Assembly (NCBI RefSeq): GCF_050436995.1
Contig: NC_134775.1
Location: 6,177,124 to 6,241,123 of the forward strand
DNA length: 64,000 nucleotides
Direction: 5' to 3'
From: Anticarsia gemmatalis
Taxonomy: Eukaryota; Arthropoda; Insecta; Lepidoptera; Erebidae
Part shown: one piece after another, positions 32,413 through 44,965 of the stretch
Layout of the letters: each line of letters opens with the position of its first letter
Numbering within the stretch: position 1 is the first letter of the stretch
Position numbers and translations under genes: made by a program
The notes under the pieces: model-generated
Database searches by the model: none
The model's input: the letters and a program-made list of their open reading frames with translations, nothing else
Told to the model about the DNA's origin: nothing

Positions 32413-33534
32413 TACTGCCCCGGTTGAAGTATCTTTTCAACAGAAGAGATGGGAAGAGCGCATATGGTGTTGAAGGCCCGCCGAATGACACCCTTACGCG
32501 TGCGGATGTCGGCGACCCTTGCGACGCCGTCTCTGCCTGGTAGCACACGAATGATGCGTCCTAGAAGCCACATTAAAGGGGGTGAGCTTTTGTCTTTAAT
32601 GACGACAAGAGTGCCTTCCTTAAGCTCGCCTGAAGAACGACGCCATTTGGTTCTCTCCTGAAGCCAAACGACGTACTCGTGCGAGAAACGAACCCAAAAA
32701 TGCTGCTTCAGGTATTCGATTCGACGAAACCGTTGTAAGCTGGAGACGTTGATGCTCTGGATCTGTGGATGTGGCAGCATGATTAGCGATCGTCCAATAA
32801 GGAAGTGAGCAGGAGTCAAAGGAGTCAAGTCTGTAGGGTCATTGAATAAGGGAGTTAGCGGCCTCGAGTTTAAAACGGCTTCGATCTGTGTCAAGCATGT
32901 AGCCATCTCTTCAAACGTTAAATTTGTTAAGCCCAAAATGCGTCTGAGATGGTGCTTAGTCGACTTGACCGCGGACTCCCATAATCCACCGAAATGTGGA
33001 GTGTACGCCGGTATAAAAGAGAATTTAATGCCTGGGTCAATATCCTTAAAGTTTAAGTCCTGTGCTAAGAGATCAGACAATTCATTGAAGGCACCTACAA
33101 AGGTTGTGCCATTATCGGAAAAACATTACGTGGCTTCCCTCTGCGAGCAATGAAGCGATTCATGCTTGCTAAGAAAGCTTCCTTTGTAAGGTCTGATACA
33201 AGTTCCAGATGGACTGCCCTGGTAGCTAAACACACAAATACACAAATAAAACATTTGATGAGTCTGCAGTCTGCCTCTGCCCTTGCGGTCCTCTATCATG
33301 ATAGGTCCAGCGTAATCTACCCCTGTATCTAAAAAAGGAAACTCTAAATGTAATCGCTGCTCTGGAAGGTCACCCATGATAGGTTGAACAGTACTAGCCT
33401 TTATCTTGCAACATTTGATACATTGATGTGTGACCTTCTTAGCTAAATTTCTACCACCAATAGGATAATAACGATGGCGAATTGTCGCTAATAAAAGTTG
33501 AGGTCCTGCATGTAAAAGTCGAAGATGGTACATG
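32403..33534 (-). pseudogene. pol: BEL-1 integrase and pol C-terminus
   Basis: Minus frames carry the HHCC-like CIKCCKIKA, PIMGDLP, the VDYAGPI integrase core start, then after several frameshifts (about 33130-33270) FSFIPAYTPHFGGLWESAVK, the tail LTFEEMATCL and the DUF5641-type FLIGRSL...RRIEYLKQHFW. The frame ends at 32403, just inside the LTR. The upstream neighbour on this strand is the piggyBac insertion; the codons FN before the break and MYHL after it meet at the TTAA. Confidence 0.85.
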
Positions 33535-33729
33535 TTAACCCCTTCGTTCCTGGTGACCATCTCAATGGACCTAACTTTATATTTAATATAACTTGCGACG
33601 TTGCAAACAAAAGCAGTATCTAAACGTTGTAAATTACGCAGAATTTCTCTAAAAACGTTTTTATAAACAAAACACAATTGCCTTTTATGTGGGTAGATCA
33701 TAATATCCAGTGAAGTAATGTCATTCGCC

Positions 33730-35842
33730 ATGGCTCAGCGCAAGGCAAGTAAGTGTTCAGATTTTATTATTATTTTTGATGGAAATAAGGCATATTACTC
33801 AATATATATTTTTTTTTTCTTGTAGAATAGGTCCTTATTGTGGATATAATTTACATGTAAACACAATTGAATAACATACAATATTACAAATGCAATAACT
33901 TGTTGTGTCCATTTCAATGGACATCAGGTCTCAAGCGTTGTCAAGCTTTATAGAGTATTGTTAGACAGTTGTTATTGATAATAATGGTTAATTTATACTT
34001 TGTTTCAGGTTTTAATCTTACAAGAAGTCGAGATGTTAACTCGTTACTTGACGTATTAGAAAATGGTATAATATCAGATGTTGAAGAGCAAAGCGACGAC
34101 GAAGTTATAGCAGGTATGGCTACTTCGCAAAACCTAGAGCGTGTGGGTAGTGATGATGTACCTCCCAACGAAGCTACTACAATTATTGATTATTTCGACG
34201 AAGAAGAAATTCAGGCAGTGGAACCTGTTGCTGAACCTAATACAAGTAACAAAAAACCAAGTAACATCATAGGGAAAATACATATAGAACTGGACATACC
34301 GAAGTTTACCTGGGCATCTCCACCGCTTTCTGAAATTGATAAACCACTTACACCAATTGAGTATTTTTCTAAATATATAACAGACTCCTTAGTCCAAGAC
34401 TTGGTTTTCAATACGAATTTTTATGCCACTAGAAAAGAAGCCCGTAACTTCAAGTCCTGTACTGATACTGAAATAAAAATAATGTTAGGTCTTCACATCA
34501 TAATGGGAAATTTGAAATTTCCTCGCATACGGCTATATTGGGATTCTGGTTTGGGTATAAAACTGTTTTTGGATAACATGTCCAGAGATCGTTTTATTCA
34601 GCTAAGGAGTAATTTACATGTTATAGACAATGATGCAATTCCTGCAGATAACACTGATCGCCTTATAAAAGTTCGGCCGATTTACGATGCAATTCGAAAA
34701 AGGTGCCTGGAATTGAATTTGGAACAAATACTGAGCGTTGACGAACAGATTGTACCATTTCGTGGAAAATTAGAAATCAAACAATATATCAAAGGAAAAC
34801 CTGAGCCATGGGGCGTAAAGATTTTTATGATTTGCGGTAAAAGCGGAATTGTTTATGATTTTGTAATTTATCAAGGTGCTACCACAAACCTAGAAAAAAT
34901 GGACGTCTTGAAGTACGGCGCATCAGCTGCTTACGTGAATCTGCTATCTAGAAGAATAACCAAATCTGGTCATTACTTGTATTTCGACAATTATTTTTCT
35001 AATTACCAATTATTGAGAGATCTACGAGAACGAGAGATATGTATATGCTGGTGGAACGATCAGAGTAAATAGATTTGGAAAGTTGCCGCTTGTAACAGAC
35101 AGAGAAGGAGCGAAGAAAGTAAGAGGGTATACAGATCAAGTAACGAACAATACCAAAGATGTTGTTGTAATAAAGTGGATGGACAACAAGGGTGTCGTGC
35201 TTGCTTCAAATTTTGCTGGGATAGGAGAACAAGATGAGGTAAGAAGATGGAATAAATTGTCCAAGCAATATATAACAATTCCACGCCCTGAACTTGTGCG
35301 TTTGTATAACCATGGAATGGGAGGAGTAGATAAAACTGACCACCTTATTAGTTTGTACCGCATTTTCATTAGATCTAAAAAATGGACATTACGGATGATA
35401 TTCCACGCTATTGACTTGGCATTGAGTAACAGTTGGCTTGAATATCAAGAGGATTGTAAAACTTGCAACATTCCAAAGACGGATATTTTAGATTTGTTGC
35501 ACTTCAGACAGCGAGTTGCTGAGGCTCTTATAAAACTTGGTCAGCCATTAATTATAAGAAAACGAGGTCGGCCTACATCTGGTCAAAGCAGTCCAGTAAA
35601 TACGCCAACCAGTACACCAAAACGACGTCCTCGAGCAGGTGCTGAAATAAGACCTGCGAATGAAATTCAGCATGATACTGTAGATCATTTGCCCGATTAT
35701 GATAAAAAAAGAAGCTACAAGATGCAAGAGACCGGGGTGTAAAGGTAAAACACATGTGTTCCGCTTGAAATGCGAAATCCATTTGTGTTTTACTGGTGAG
35801 CGTGATAGATTATTCAAAATGTCTTGTCCAAATATTGCTTAA
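33730..35842 (+). pseudogene. piggyBac transposase, two exons, two frameshifts
   Basis: Exon 1 is only 33730-33748 (ATG plus six codons; donor GTAAGT); exon 2 starts at 34009 after TTTCAG, and the phase (one base plus two) fits. An acidic N-terminus precedes the DDE_Tnp_1_7 core: D of SVDEQIVPFRG, D of YFDNYFSNYQL and D of MGGVDKTDHL, the three catalytic aspartates. Frameshifts lie near 35035 and in an A-run near 35702-35740. After the second, the C-terminal cysteine-rich zinc domain (CKRPGCKGK...CEIHLC...C) ends at 35842. The enzyme cuts and pastes at TTAA; this copy is inactive. Confidence 0.9.
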
Positions 35843-36825
35843 ATATGTGTGTGTGTCTCATTTAAAAGCACTTAGTTACCCTATCAAAATTGCCGACAGA
35901 AAATGTGTTATGACTATGGCTATAATTTTATCTTTTATTATTGTTATACTTTATAGGTTAGAATTTTAGTAGTTATGAAATTAAGACGATTTCAGAATTA
36001 TTTACATGTTTAAACATAAAGAAAAAATGAGTTATAATTTACCAACGTAATTAGAAATAAAACTAATAGCTTTGTATAAAATTTTATCAAAACACGTGTT
36101 CACCCGACTTGTTTACTCGTTACTATAAAAGGACATGTAACGGCCGGAGCCGGTCACTTCTTGATCGGCCGCCGAACAGTACGGAGCTCCGAGTTTGCAC
36201 TACCATAAAGGAAGTTAAGTAAATTTAAGATTCTTATATATTGTTATTATGATGTCTTTATTCTTTGTGATAAATAATATTATATTATTTATCACAATTT
36301 ACATTTTTGTTATTATTTATATTATTTATTATTTATTGTTGATTGTTGATTGTTGATTGTTGATTTAAATTTTAAATTATCATTATATTGCCTAGTTAAT
36401 GTGTATGTAAATAATTAATGATGATGTGATATGAATTAAGAAAAACAAAATAAATCAATACATTTTGATTGTGAAATTATTCCTGACGTTTTATTGCAAT
36501 TATTTTCTTAAAAAAAAAACATCATGAATTTGAAATCAAAAATACATATTCAATTGTTATACTATCTAGTGAAATATCAACAGAACAAAGCTTTGAGGTT
36601 CATATTGAAGTCTTTTATTTGATCAATTTAATATATATACATATTTACATATTTGTATATATGTAAGGACACAAAAATAGTATAACCTAATACATCTGTT
36701 TTCAACTATGATATGCGAATAAGCTATTTTTAATATATATAAAAAATATATATATCATCAGAAGTGGGATAGAACTAAAGACTAATGTGTTGTATGTTTC
36801 CAGAATTTGTGAGCGTGGTTTCGTA
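35843..36825 (+). other. piggyBac 3' UTR then probable Ty3 5' LTR/leader
   Basis: AT-rich sequence. Near 36124 ACTATAAAAGG followed by TGTAACGGCCGGAGCC (36139) looks like the promoter part of an LTR, and AAAATAAATCAATA (36447) like a poly(A) region. ATCAGAAGTGGGATAG at 36759 may be a primer-binding site. No second LTR copy was found, so the LTR boundaries are unproven. Confidence 0.4.
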
Positions 36826-39800
36826 ATGGATCCTACGGTTATCGAAAGCCTACTGAAGACAATCCAAGCTGCATTAACGGATAAGCGCCGGAGCGATGAT
36901 GTGATACTACCACCCTTCGATCCAGAAAAAAATGAAAATGGTGCTGAAAGTTGGTGTCGCTCCATTAACTCCATTGCTGTGGACATGGGATGGACTGATA
37001 TCACAACTGTTGCTAAGGCGGGTAAGGCCCTGAAGGGTTCTGCATTTCTATGGTACGAGACATGGGACCCTGAGGAGGGTAGAACTTGGGAAGTTTTTAG
37101 GACTACTTTGACTGACTTATACCCGGAAAAACGCAATCTTTCTGAAAAACTATCCAGAGCAGTATTATTGACATCTGAAAACACAGACTCCTATTGCGAG
37201 TACGCTAGGGAAAAATTAAGACTATTTAAGCAAACAAAAATAGCATTTACTGAAGTTCAGCTAGTAGAACTTATTTGTGGAGGAATACATGATACTACTG
37301 TCAAAATGGCTGCACACAACAGTCGTGTTACTACTACTGCCGAAATAATCTCATTATTTACGACATACGCCAAAATACCCAAAAAGCGACCACTAGATAA
37401 CAAGACTGACAAAACAGACTCTTTGCACACTACTAGTAGTCAGAAACGATCTAAAATCGACGAAAAACGTTGCTTCCTCTGCAATAAAATAGGCCACACT
37501 CGTGCTCAATGCTTTCACAATCCAAATCGGGAAACCAGTCAACCTAAAACCTCTGCATTTGCTCACCCACCCGTTCAATGTACATATTGTAAAAAGATAG
37601 GGCATGCTGAAAATGTATGTTTTTTCAAGCAGCGAGCTAGTACCTCTAAAAATAGTTCAACCATTAATAAAAATGATGTAAACTGTTTTGCTAAAGTTGA
37701 GAATCTCAAATTAACAAAGATTAACATTAAGGACGTGACTTTAGAAGCTCTTATCGACACCGGTGCTACGTGTAGTATCATTAAAGACTCTATAGCCAAA
37801 CAATTGGGTTGTAAACTAGATCCCCATTACACCACACTTTGTGGTATTGGAAATGGTAGCTTACACATTTTTGGTAAAATTACTGCACCCGTAAAAAATA
37901 ATGAAATCTGTATTGAAATAGAGTTTAAAGTAGCTAGAGATAGCGAATTCCATTATGATTGTTTAATAGGCCGTGACATTGTACAATATTCCGATATTTC
38001 TGTTGTTATGGATTCTATGGGTTGTAGGGTAACTCGTAGAGCAACTTCATTACTGACTGATTTTGTTAACTATACGAAAACTACTACTAATGACTTAGGA
38101 TTACTGGACACCTTAATCAACCATTTAGACATTGACCTGCAGACTAAAATTAAAACGGTTTTTGATAAATTTCCATCTGTCATACCTTCTGAATACAACA
38201 TTGGGACCGTCAAAACTGGTTCATTGCAGATACGTCTAAAACGCGATGAGATTATTCATTATAGACCTTACAGACTAGCACCCATTGAGAGAGAAAAAGT
38301 CAATGAAATTTGCAAAGATCTCCTTAATAAAAAAGTAATCAGAGAAAGCAATTCCCCCTATGCTAGCCCTGTCTTACTTGTTAAAAAGAAAGATGGATCT
38401 GACCGTATGTGTGTAGATTTTAGAGCCCTGAATAAAATTATTGAAAAGGAGAGGTATCCTCTCCCTTTAATTGAGGACCAACTTGATAGATTGGGTAACT
38501 CTAAATATTATATCTCAATAGATATGAAAAGTGGGTTCCATCAAATTCCCGTGTCTGAAGACTCTATCAAATATACTGCTTTTGTCACTCCGGAAAATCA
38601 TTATGAATTTACAAAAATGCCTTTTGGCATATGTAATGGTCCATCTATATTTCAAAAAGCTATAAGTAAAGCTGTCCAACACTTAAAATTTTTATTAGTA
38701 TACATTGATGATTTGTTGATTCCCTTTAAAACCGAAATGGAGGGTTTACAATATTTAGAACTAACTTTAAATGCTCTTAGTGTAGCTGGATTTACAATAA
38801 ATTTAAAGAAATGTAATTTTTTTGTAAAAGAAATAGAGTATCTGGGTCGTTATGTCTCTGAAGAAGGAATAAGACCAAGTCAAAGCAAAATCACTGCTTT
38901 AACTAATTCCCCAACTCCCACATCTATCAAGGAGGTACGACAATTTATGGGATTAGCTAGTTATTTTCGTAGGTTCATACCAGAGTTTGCTTCGATGACC
39001 GCTAGTATCACCAAATTAACAAAGAAAGATCAAAAGTGGGAATGGGGCGAGGATCAACAAAGAGCTAAAGAATATGTGATAAGACACTTAGTATCAAAAC
39101 CTCTGTTAACTGTATTTGATCCCAAATTACCAACTGAGTTACACACAGATGCTAGTTCTATAGGATACGGAGCCATATTACTCCAAAAAATTGAAAATCA
39201 AAACCGAGTAGTAGCATACTTCAGCAAACGTACTACCCCTACGGAATCCAAATACTGTTCATACGATTTGGAAACATTAGCTATCTACAATGCTCTTAGA
39301 CATTTTAGAGTATATTTGTTAGGAATAAACTTTACTATAGTAACAGACTGCAACTCTATCAAATCTACTATGTCAAAAAAAGATTTGTCCCCTCGTGTAG
39401 CTAGATGGTGGACCTTTATGCAAGACTTCCAGTTCCAAATTTCATATAAAAAGGGATCGTTTGTTCAACATGTTGATTACTTAAGTCGCAACCCGGTAGC
39501 TGTAAAACATTCAGTTAACATTATTGAAAATCTAAATGATCCACCATCATGGTTAAAAATTGCCCAACAAAATGATCATGAAACTCAAGACTTATTAAAC
39601 AAAGTTCGAACCGGTGATATTGATGCCAATCAATATGTAATTATTAACGACCTATTACATTATAAAACCGACCCTGACGATGTACCAAAATTATACGTTC
39701 CCAAGGGATATAGGCTGAGTATGCTACGACTCTATCATGACGAGAATTGTCACGTAGGTTATGATAAAACACTCAATAAACTTAAAGAACATTTTTGGTT

Positions 39801-40768
39801 TCCCAGTATATCAGCTTTTACAAAAAAATATATTTCTCATTGTTTAATTTGCACTTCTCGGAAAGGTCATTCGGGACCTAAACAAGGTCTGCTCCACCCC
39901 TTAATAAAAACTATTCCCTTTCATACACTGCACCTCGATTGTACTGGACCTTTTCGACAAACTGAGGATGGATATAAGCACATTTTAGTAGTTGTAGATG
40001 GATTCACAAAGTTTTGTATCCCAAAAACCTCTTAAAAATTTAGGAGGACAGGAATTAGTATTTATTTTACGTGAGACTATAACATTATTTGGCACCCCTT
40101 CCCTGATAATCACAGACAGAGGAACAAATTTTTCTTCAAACAATGTGCAATCACTATTTAGAGAATTACAAATTCAACACCACATGATATCTACCGGTAC
40201 ACCTCGCAGTAACGGCCAAGTTGAACGTTATGTGGCGACAGTTATAAACATGCTAACTACGACAATTAATGATACTACAGAATGGCCAAACGCTCTTTGG
40301 AATGTACAGCAATCCCTGAATACCACCGCTCAAAAAAGTACAGGATTTTCGCCGGTGAGGCTATTGATAGGTAGAGAAGGAAATATACCTCCCATACAAG
40401 CTCGTTTAGATGACGTGACAGATGAGTCTAATCAACCGTATATTAACGTAAATAGTGACCGTGACTTAGCGAGACAAAGACTTAATGAAAGCGGTATTAA
40501 ATTTAAAGACCGGTTTGACAATACTAGACGAAATAATAAAACTTACTCTACTGGCGACATCGTTTACGTTAGCCAAGACCATAGACGCCATGACAAACTT
40601 GCCCCCAAATTCAAAGGTCCATATGAAATAATAGAAGTACTAGAAAATGACAGATTTAGGCTACGGGGTCAAAATAATATCAGGGCGATTACAGTAGCTA
40701 AAGAGAAATTACGAGCCTGGCCAGGCGAATGGCTAGAGCAAAATATTACTTTCGAAGAATCTTTGTAG
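36826..40768 (+). pseudogene. Ty3/Gypsy gag-pol polyprotein, single frameshift
   Basis: ATG at 36826 (MDPTVIESLL; an upstream ATG at 36787 is less likely). Order: gag with two zinc knuckles (CFLCNKIGHTRAQC, CTYCKKIGHAENVC), protease LIDTGATCSII, RT with FRALNKI and YIDDLLI, RNase H (LHTDASSIGYGAIL, YDLETLAI), then integrase zinc motif (HDENCHVG...CLICTSR) and the first catalytic Asp (HLDCTGPF). One extra base in the TTTT near 40010 changes frame; the rest of integrase (TDRGTNFSSN, SNGQVERYV) and a GPYEIIE module end at 40768. Gag and pol share one frame, as in mag-like elements. Close to intact. Confidence 0.92.
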
Positions 40769-40830
40769 AACCGTGATAGATTATTAATGTAAGATATTAT
40801 GATTGGTAATTCTGCATGTTAAAATAAAAA

Positions 40831-41102
40831 TCTATACTAATATTATAAAGCTGAAGAGTTTGTTTGTTTGTTTGTTTGTTTGTTTGTTTGTTTGTTTGTT
40901 TGAACGCGCTAATCTCAGGAACTACTGGTCCGATTTGAAAAATTATTTCACTGTTAGATAGCCCATTTATTGAGGAAGGTTATAGGCTATATATCATCAC
41001 GCTACGACCAATAGGAGCCGAGTACCAGTGAAAAATGTTACAAAAACGGGGAAAATTATGACTCTCTTAAGTGACGCAAGCGAAGTTGCGCGGGTCAGCT
41101 AG
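40831..41102 (+). mobile_element. Complete non-autonomous Helitron
   Basis: TCTATACTAATATTATAAAG start, GCGCGGGTCAGCTAG end, inserted between A (40830) and T (41103) without duplication. Contains a (TTTG)n tract of about ten units (40860-40902). Confidence 0.8.
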
Positions 41103-41189
41103 TAACTAAATAAATCTGCTGTGTTATATATCAATATTTTATCTTAAGTGATATGATTGTATATTAAGATAAAATGATGCATTTTGTAA

Positions 41190-41246
41190 AGACATACACA
41201 CATGTTTAAGCAATATTTGGACAAGACATTTTGAATAATCTATCAA
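41190..41246 (-). repeat. Inverted second copy of the piggyBac transposase 3' end
   Basis: Reverse-complement match to 35804-35858, covering the last codons and stop of the transposase, with about four differences. Confidence 0.85.
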
Positions 41247-41606
41247 GCGCAATTGTTTTCGAGATTTCCATAAAAACTAGTTTTTTTTTTCATAAAGACA
41301 GAAGCTGTTATTAATAATCATAGATATTTGTACTTATTCGATTAAAAAGCTGAAATAATTATTAATAAGCCTTTTATTTCATGACTTTTAGTAAAAAAAT
41401 ATAAATATGAAGGTGATTCAAAATAATCCATTCGATAACACTCGAAACCTGCTGTCCATGTGGATGGACATACAATTTCCAAAAAATCTAAAAAGGAAAA
41501 CTATTTCTTTTCTATCAGAAATTATTTCTTACTATACTAGTGATAAGAAAATCCGGTTAAAACATTTTTCCATCTCATTTTGTAAAATCGGGTCCGAAGG
41601 GGTTAA

Positions 41607-41664
41607 ATAGTGAAACACAAATAATATGAGAGCTAGATAAAAGAATTGGATGTTTTACGTTAAA
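41607..41664 (-). pseudogene. pol: BEL-1 pol island between two insertions
   Basis: Nineteen codons (KHPILLSSSHIICVSLF) bridge the BEL-2 insertion on the right and the piggyBac on the left; the corresponding BEL-2 segment is KHPIILSKSHRICDLLF. Confidence 0.85.
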
Positions 41665-41669
41665 GTCAT

Positions 41670-41963
41670 TGTATAGTTGGATCCCTGTGTTGAGACGACG
41701 ACAAATATAGCTGGGTTGTTAATAAATGAGTGGACTGTATTTAAAGGGAATAAAAATATATTTTCAAGAGTACAATCGAACGGCAAACAACGTAAATGTT
41801 AGGATGCGCGAGCGCGTATGTTCGGTCTCGCTTGCTGTCAGGCACTGGCGGGCGGCCGGTCGGCGGGGCGCTGGCCCGCTGCGATGACGCAGCTGTTACC
41901 GCTCCGCGCACCGCGTTCCATCCGCGATCCCGCCTATGTGGAGCATGAGTCAACGACTCAACA
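41670..41963 (-). repeat. BEL-2 3' LTR
   Basis: TGTATAGTTGG...CGACTCAACA; about 99 percent identical to 51038-51331. Confidence 0.95.
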
Positions 41964-42478
41964 TACTCCCCCCGTTGAAGTGTCTTCAACAGATGAAGTG
42001 GCCACCGGTAGAGGGCAAATAGTGTTGAAGGCTCGCCGAATGACACCCTTGCGAGTGCGGATGTCAGCAACTCGAGCAACACCATCTTTGCCGGGAAGAA
42101 CCTTGACGATGCGTCCTAGAAGCCATAAGAGTGGGGGTGAGGTTTTGTCCTTAATAAGTACCAAGGCTCCTTCATTCAGCTCTCCTGATGATCGGCACCA
42201 CTTTGTCCTTTCCTGAAGCCACAGAATGTATTCGTGGGAAAAGCGAGTCCAGAAGTGTTGCTTCAAGAATTCAATGCGGCGAAAGCGTTGAAGACTGGAT
42301 ACATGAGCATTCTGCACCTGTGGATGAGGCAGCATCATGAGTGATCGTCCAATAAGGAAATGAGCAGGAGTAAGAGGAGTAAGGTCTGAAGGATCATCGG
42401 AAAGTGGAGTTAAAGGCCTGGAATTTAAAATAGCCTCCACTTGAATTAAACAAGTTGCCATCTCTTCGAATGTTAAAG
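41958..42478 (-). pseudogene. pol: BEL-2 pol C-terminus
   Basis: From LTFEEMATCLIQVEAILNSRPL through FLIGRSLMMLP and RRIEFLKQHFWTRFSHEYILWLQERTKW to the LTR. It continues the integrase at 45452 once the DDE transposon is removed. Confidence 0.9.
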
Positions 42479-42879
42479 GATGATGCAAATCTTTGTATGG
42501 AATCTGGTACCCGGTCCAATAGTGATGTGTGATATGTCGTTGGTAAGGTACTATCTTCTAGAACAATGATTGATATGGCGCTTGTCTTTATTTGTAGTCC
42601 GTTCTGAACACCAGACTAATATGTTATCAAGGCAATGTGGATTTTCCGTTAAAAAAATAAAAGGAAATCTTAAAAAATAATGAATGAAATGAAATACTAT
42701 CATGTTTCCTTTGTTTATTTAATACCTCTAATCACAGGTTACAAAATAATACATTACAGGTTACACAAGTAGGTAAGTTTAAAAAAAAAAATGTAACAAT
42801 TAATAAAGAAAATAACATGTGGGGTTTAGAAAATCTGATGATGACAATATTATAATGAAACTCATTTACCTTATATAAT

Positions 42880-43199
42880 CATTCATCGTCTACCAACAAA
42901 TCGTTAAGGAACAAGGCAGGAGCTACGAATCCCTCATGCCTGGCATATCCTAAGTACCACACGATAGATATGATGTGAGCACAGGTACCTACAGTGCGCC
43001 GTCCGGTTAGACATGTACAATAAGATTGTGAAATATTATTATCATTATTATTTATCAAAATATTGGATACGGCCTCGCATGAGCCATGAGTCTTCGTTTA
43101 AAGCAAAATCAGGCAAGTCTTCTAAAGCATTTTGCCTGTATACTTCAATGGTGTACACTCCATTTTGAAGGTGCTCACTGCAGTACGATCGTGCAAGCT
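42880..43199 (-). pseudogene. Degraded C-terminal SWIM-like part of the DDE transposase
   Basis: After a frame change at the TAA near 43200, minus-strand codons read ARSYCSEHLQNGVY...LMRGRIQ; several stops follow, then SYCTCLTGRRTVGTCAHIISIVWYLGYARH, a CxC...CxH SWIM-type zinc motif, ending at 42880. It probably belonged to the same protein as 43200-44965. Confidence 0.55.
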
Positions 43200-44965
43200 T
43201 TACTTAGGTACTTGGTAGGTACCTAAAGCCATCAAAATAACCTGCTCTTCGGTGTATTGTGGGAACTGTACATCATTTGCTTCTAGACGCACAAAGTCTG
43301 CTCTTCTATTGTTCAGTCGTTTCGTTTCTACGTAATTATATAGAATATTGGGTGTATCAATCTTCCTCTTTATTTCTTCTACAAACATATCAGCGTATTG
43401 GTTGTTATCGATGGGTGCATGGAATTGGTTCATAATGGCGGCAGCGATTTTAAAATCGTTAAAGAAATGCAGCAACGCATTATTAAAATATTTTTGGCGG
43501 AACAGTTTGAAATCTCGCTTGAATCTACCGTTAACCACTTCCACCACCCACCGGCACATGGTCACCTTTCGGGATTCGTTTGCTTGTGCGGTAGTTAATT
43601 GAGATTCTTCTCTGTCCTTTGAAGGTGGAACGTGGTATTCATATCCACAAGCTTCAATATCGCCAAGGCTGTCTCGAAATCCACGATCCAGGATAAAAAC
43701 ATCGTTGGGTTCCAACAGAACGTGTATGGGATTTTCATAGTCGTTCATAATGCTGCTCATTATGTTGGCATCTGTCTTCGTGGCTGCGTACGGCCCTTTT
43801 ACATCAATGATGTATCCGTCTGTGCTAACTATCAAAAAGGGCTTTAGCAGATTTTGGAACTTGTGCAAGCTGTATGATTGTCGCTGAAATAAAAAGTTTG
43901 CACTTTTATGTATATAAATATATGTTCCGTCGCATATTAATATTGCTTTGGAGTTTTGGTTGTCTCCATATATTGCTCTTGGTATAATGAGGTTTCCTTC
44001 TTTAATATTATTTCTTGTTATGTGATCAACTCCTAGATGAAGGACCACATAGTCTTCGGTAAGGCAATCACGCGCTTTATTCATAAGGCGTTCTAAGTTT
44101 TGCCTTGTCATATTAAATAGCGTTGCAAGCCTTTCGTTGGGGTCGCCGGTACGTAGTTTTATTAAAAATATACTCAATGCAGTTCTGGGATTTCTGCATC
44201 TTTGGACCAGAGAGGGTGTTTGCTCTAATATAGTATCGAACTGTTCATTATTACGACCAGTCCAAAAATGCATCTCTTCGTCGGATAGCGCACCTCTGGT
44301 ATTAAAATCCAACCTGGAACCACGTTGTACAGCATTTCTTAACATGTCACAAATGTCACCAAACTGCGCTGCATTAAAATCATGAGTGACGTGACAATTC
44401 TGTGGAAGTTCAGCCCAGTTATTATTTTCGAGGTGTTCTTAACATACTCTTGCACCGTCAGGGATGTAAAGCTTATACTCACAAAACATGTGTATCTTAA
44501 TAACATTCGGTATCCTATGACGTGTTCGGTTTTGACAATTATTGAATATACAATGCCTCGGTGTGTTTGGTGCTCTTGAATACTCGGGAACCTGAATCAT
44601 TTGTGCATCCTGTTGTATTGGGGGTGCCACAGGTACTTCTTGAATAGGTGGCGGTCTTATAGCATTTTCAGCCCTTTGCCAACATCGGTGGCATACGTTT
44701 CGCGTATTGTCGAAAACAACCTGAAAAAAAAACTTGTTAGCAACTTCAAAAAACTAATAGACAAAACGGAAAAATAACAGTAGTCTGAATAATAAATAAA
44801 AAATGACCATGCACGTGTTACCTCTAAGAGTGCATTTTCTTGAATATAAGCTGCTAGTTCTGGCCATAGTATTGGTAGATTATCAGCCAAAAGATGACGC
44901 TGATATCTACCACGGTAGAACCCTCTACGACACATTACACAGTTATTGCCAGGTTCCATTTTCAC
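43200..44965 (-). pseudogene. DDE_Tnp_4-type transposase, two exons, one premature stop
   Basis: Exon 1 is 44965-44822 (ATG, donor GTAACA) and exon 2 starts at 44720 after TTTTTTTTCAG; the phase is zero. The N-terminus pairs CVMC (exon 1) with CHRC (exon 2), a ZAD-like zinc module, followed by a second Cys/His set (CIFNNC...C.EH). A TAA at 44439-44441 interrupts that set. The core has the expected acidic residues: D of ICDGTYIYI, D of FILDRGFRD and E of WVVEVVNGRFKRDF. The long frame ends at 43200. It would cut and paste its own ends; the stop and the broken C-terminus make it inactive. Confidence 0.8.

Larger units (their letters stand above)
33539..41602 (+). mobile_element. piggyBac element inserted in BEL-1 pol, TTAA duplication
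   Basis: CCCCTTCG starts the element at 33539 and its complement CGAAGGGG ends it at 41602; TTAA flanks both (33535-33538, 41603-41606). Removing element plus one TTAA restores BEL-1 pol in frame. The transposase gene lies at 33730-35842; a Ty3 gag-pol (about 36139-40768) and a Helitron (40831-41102) occupy the 3' half. Confidence 0.9.

Noticed and set aside
33539..33731. BEL-1 pol sequence up to 33731
   Set aside because: The open frame continues past the TTAA, but this part is piggyBac 5' sequence; BEL-1 pol resumes at 41607.
34211..34411. Minus-strand small ORF opposite piggyBac
   Set aside because: Shadow frame without independent signals.
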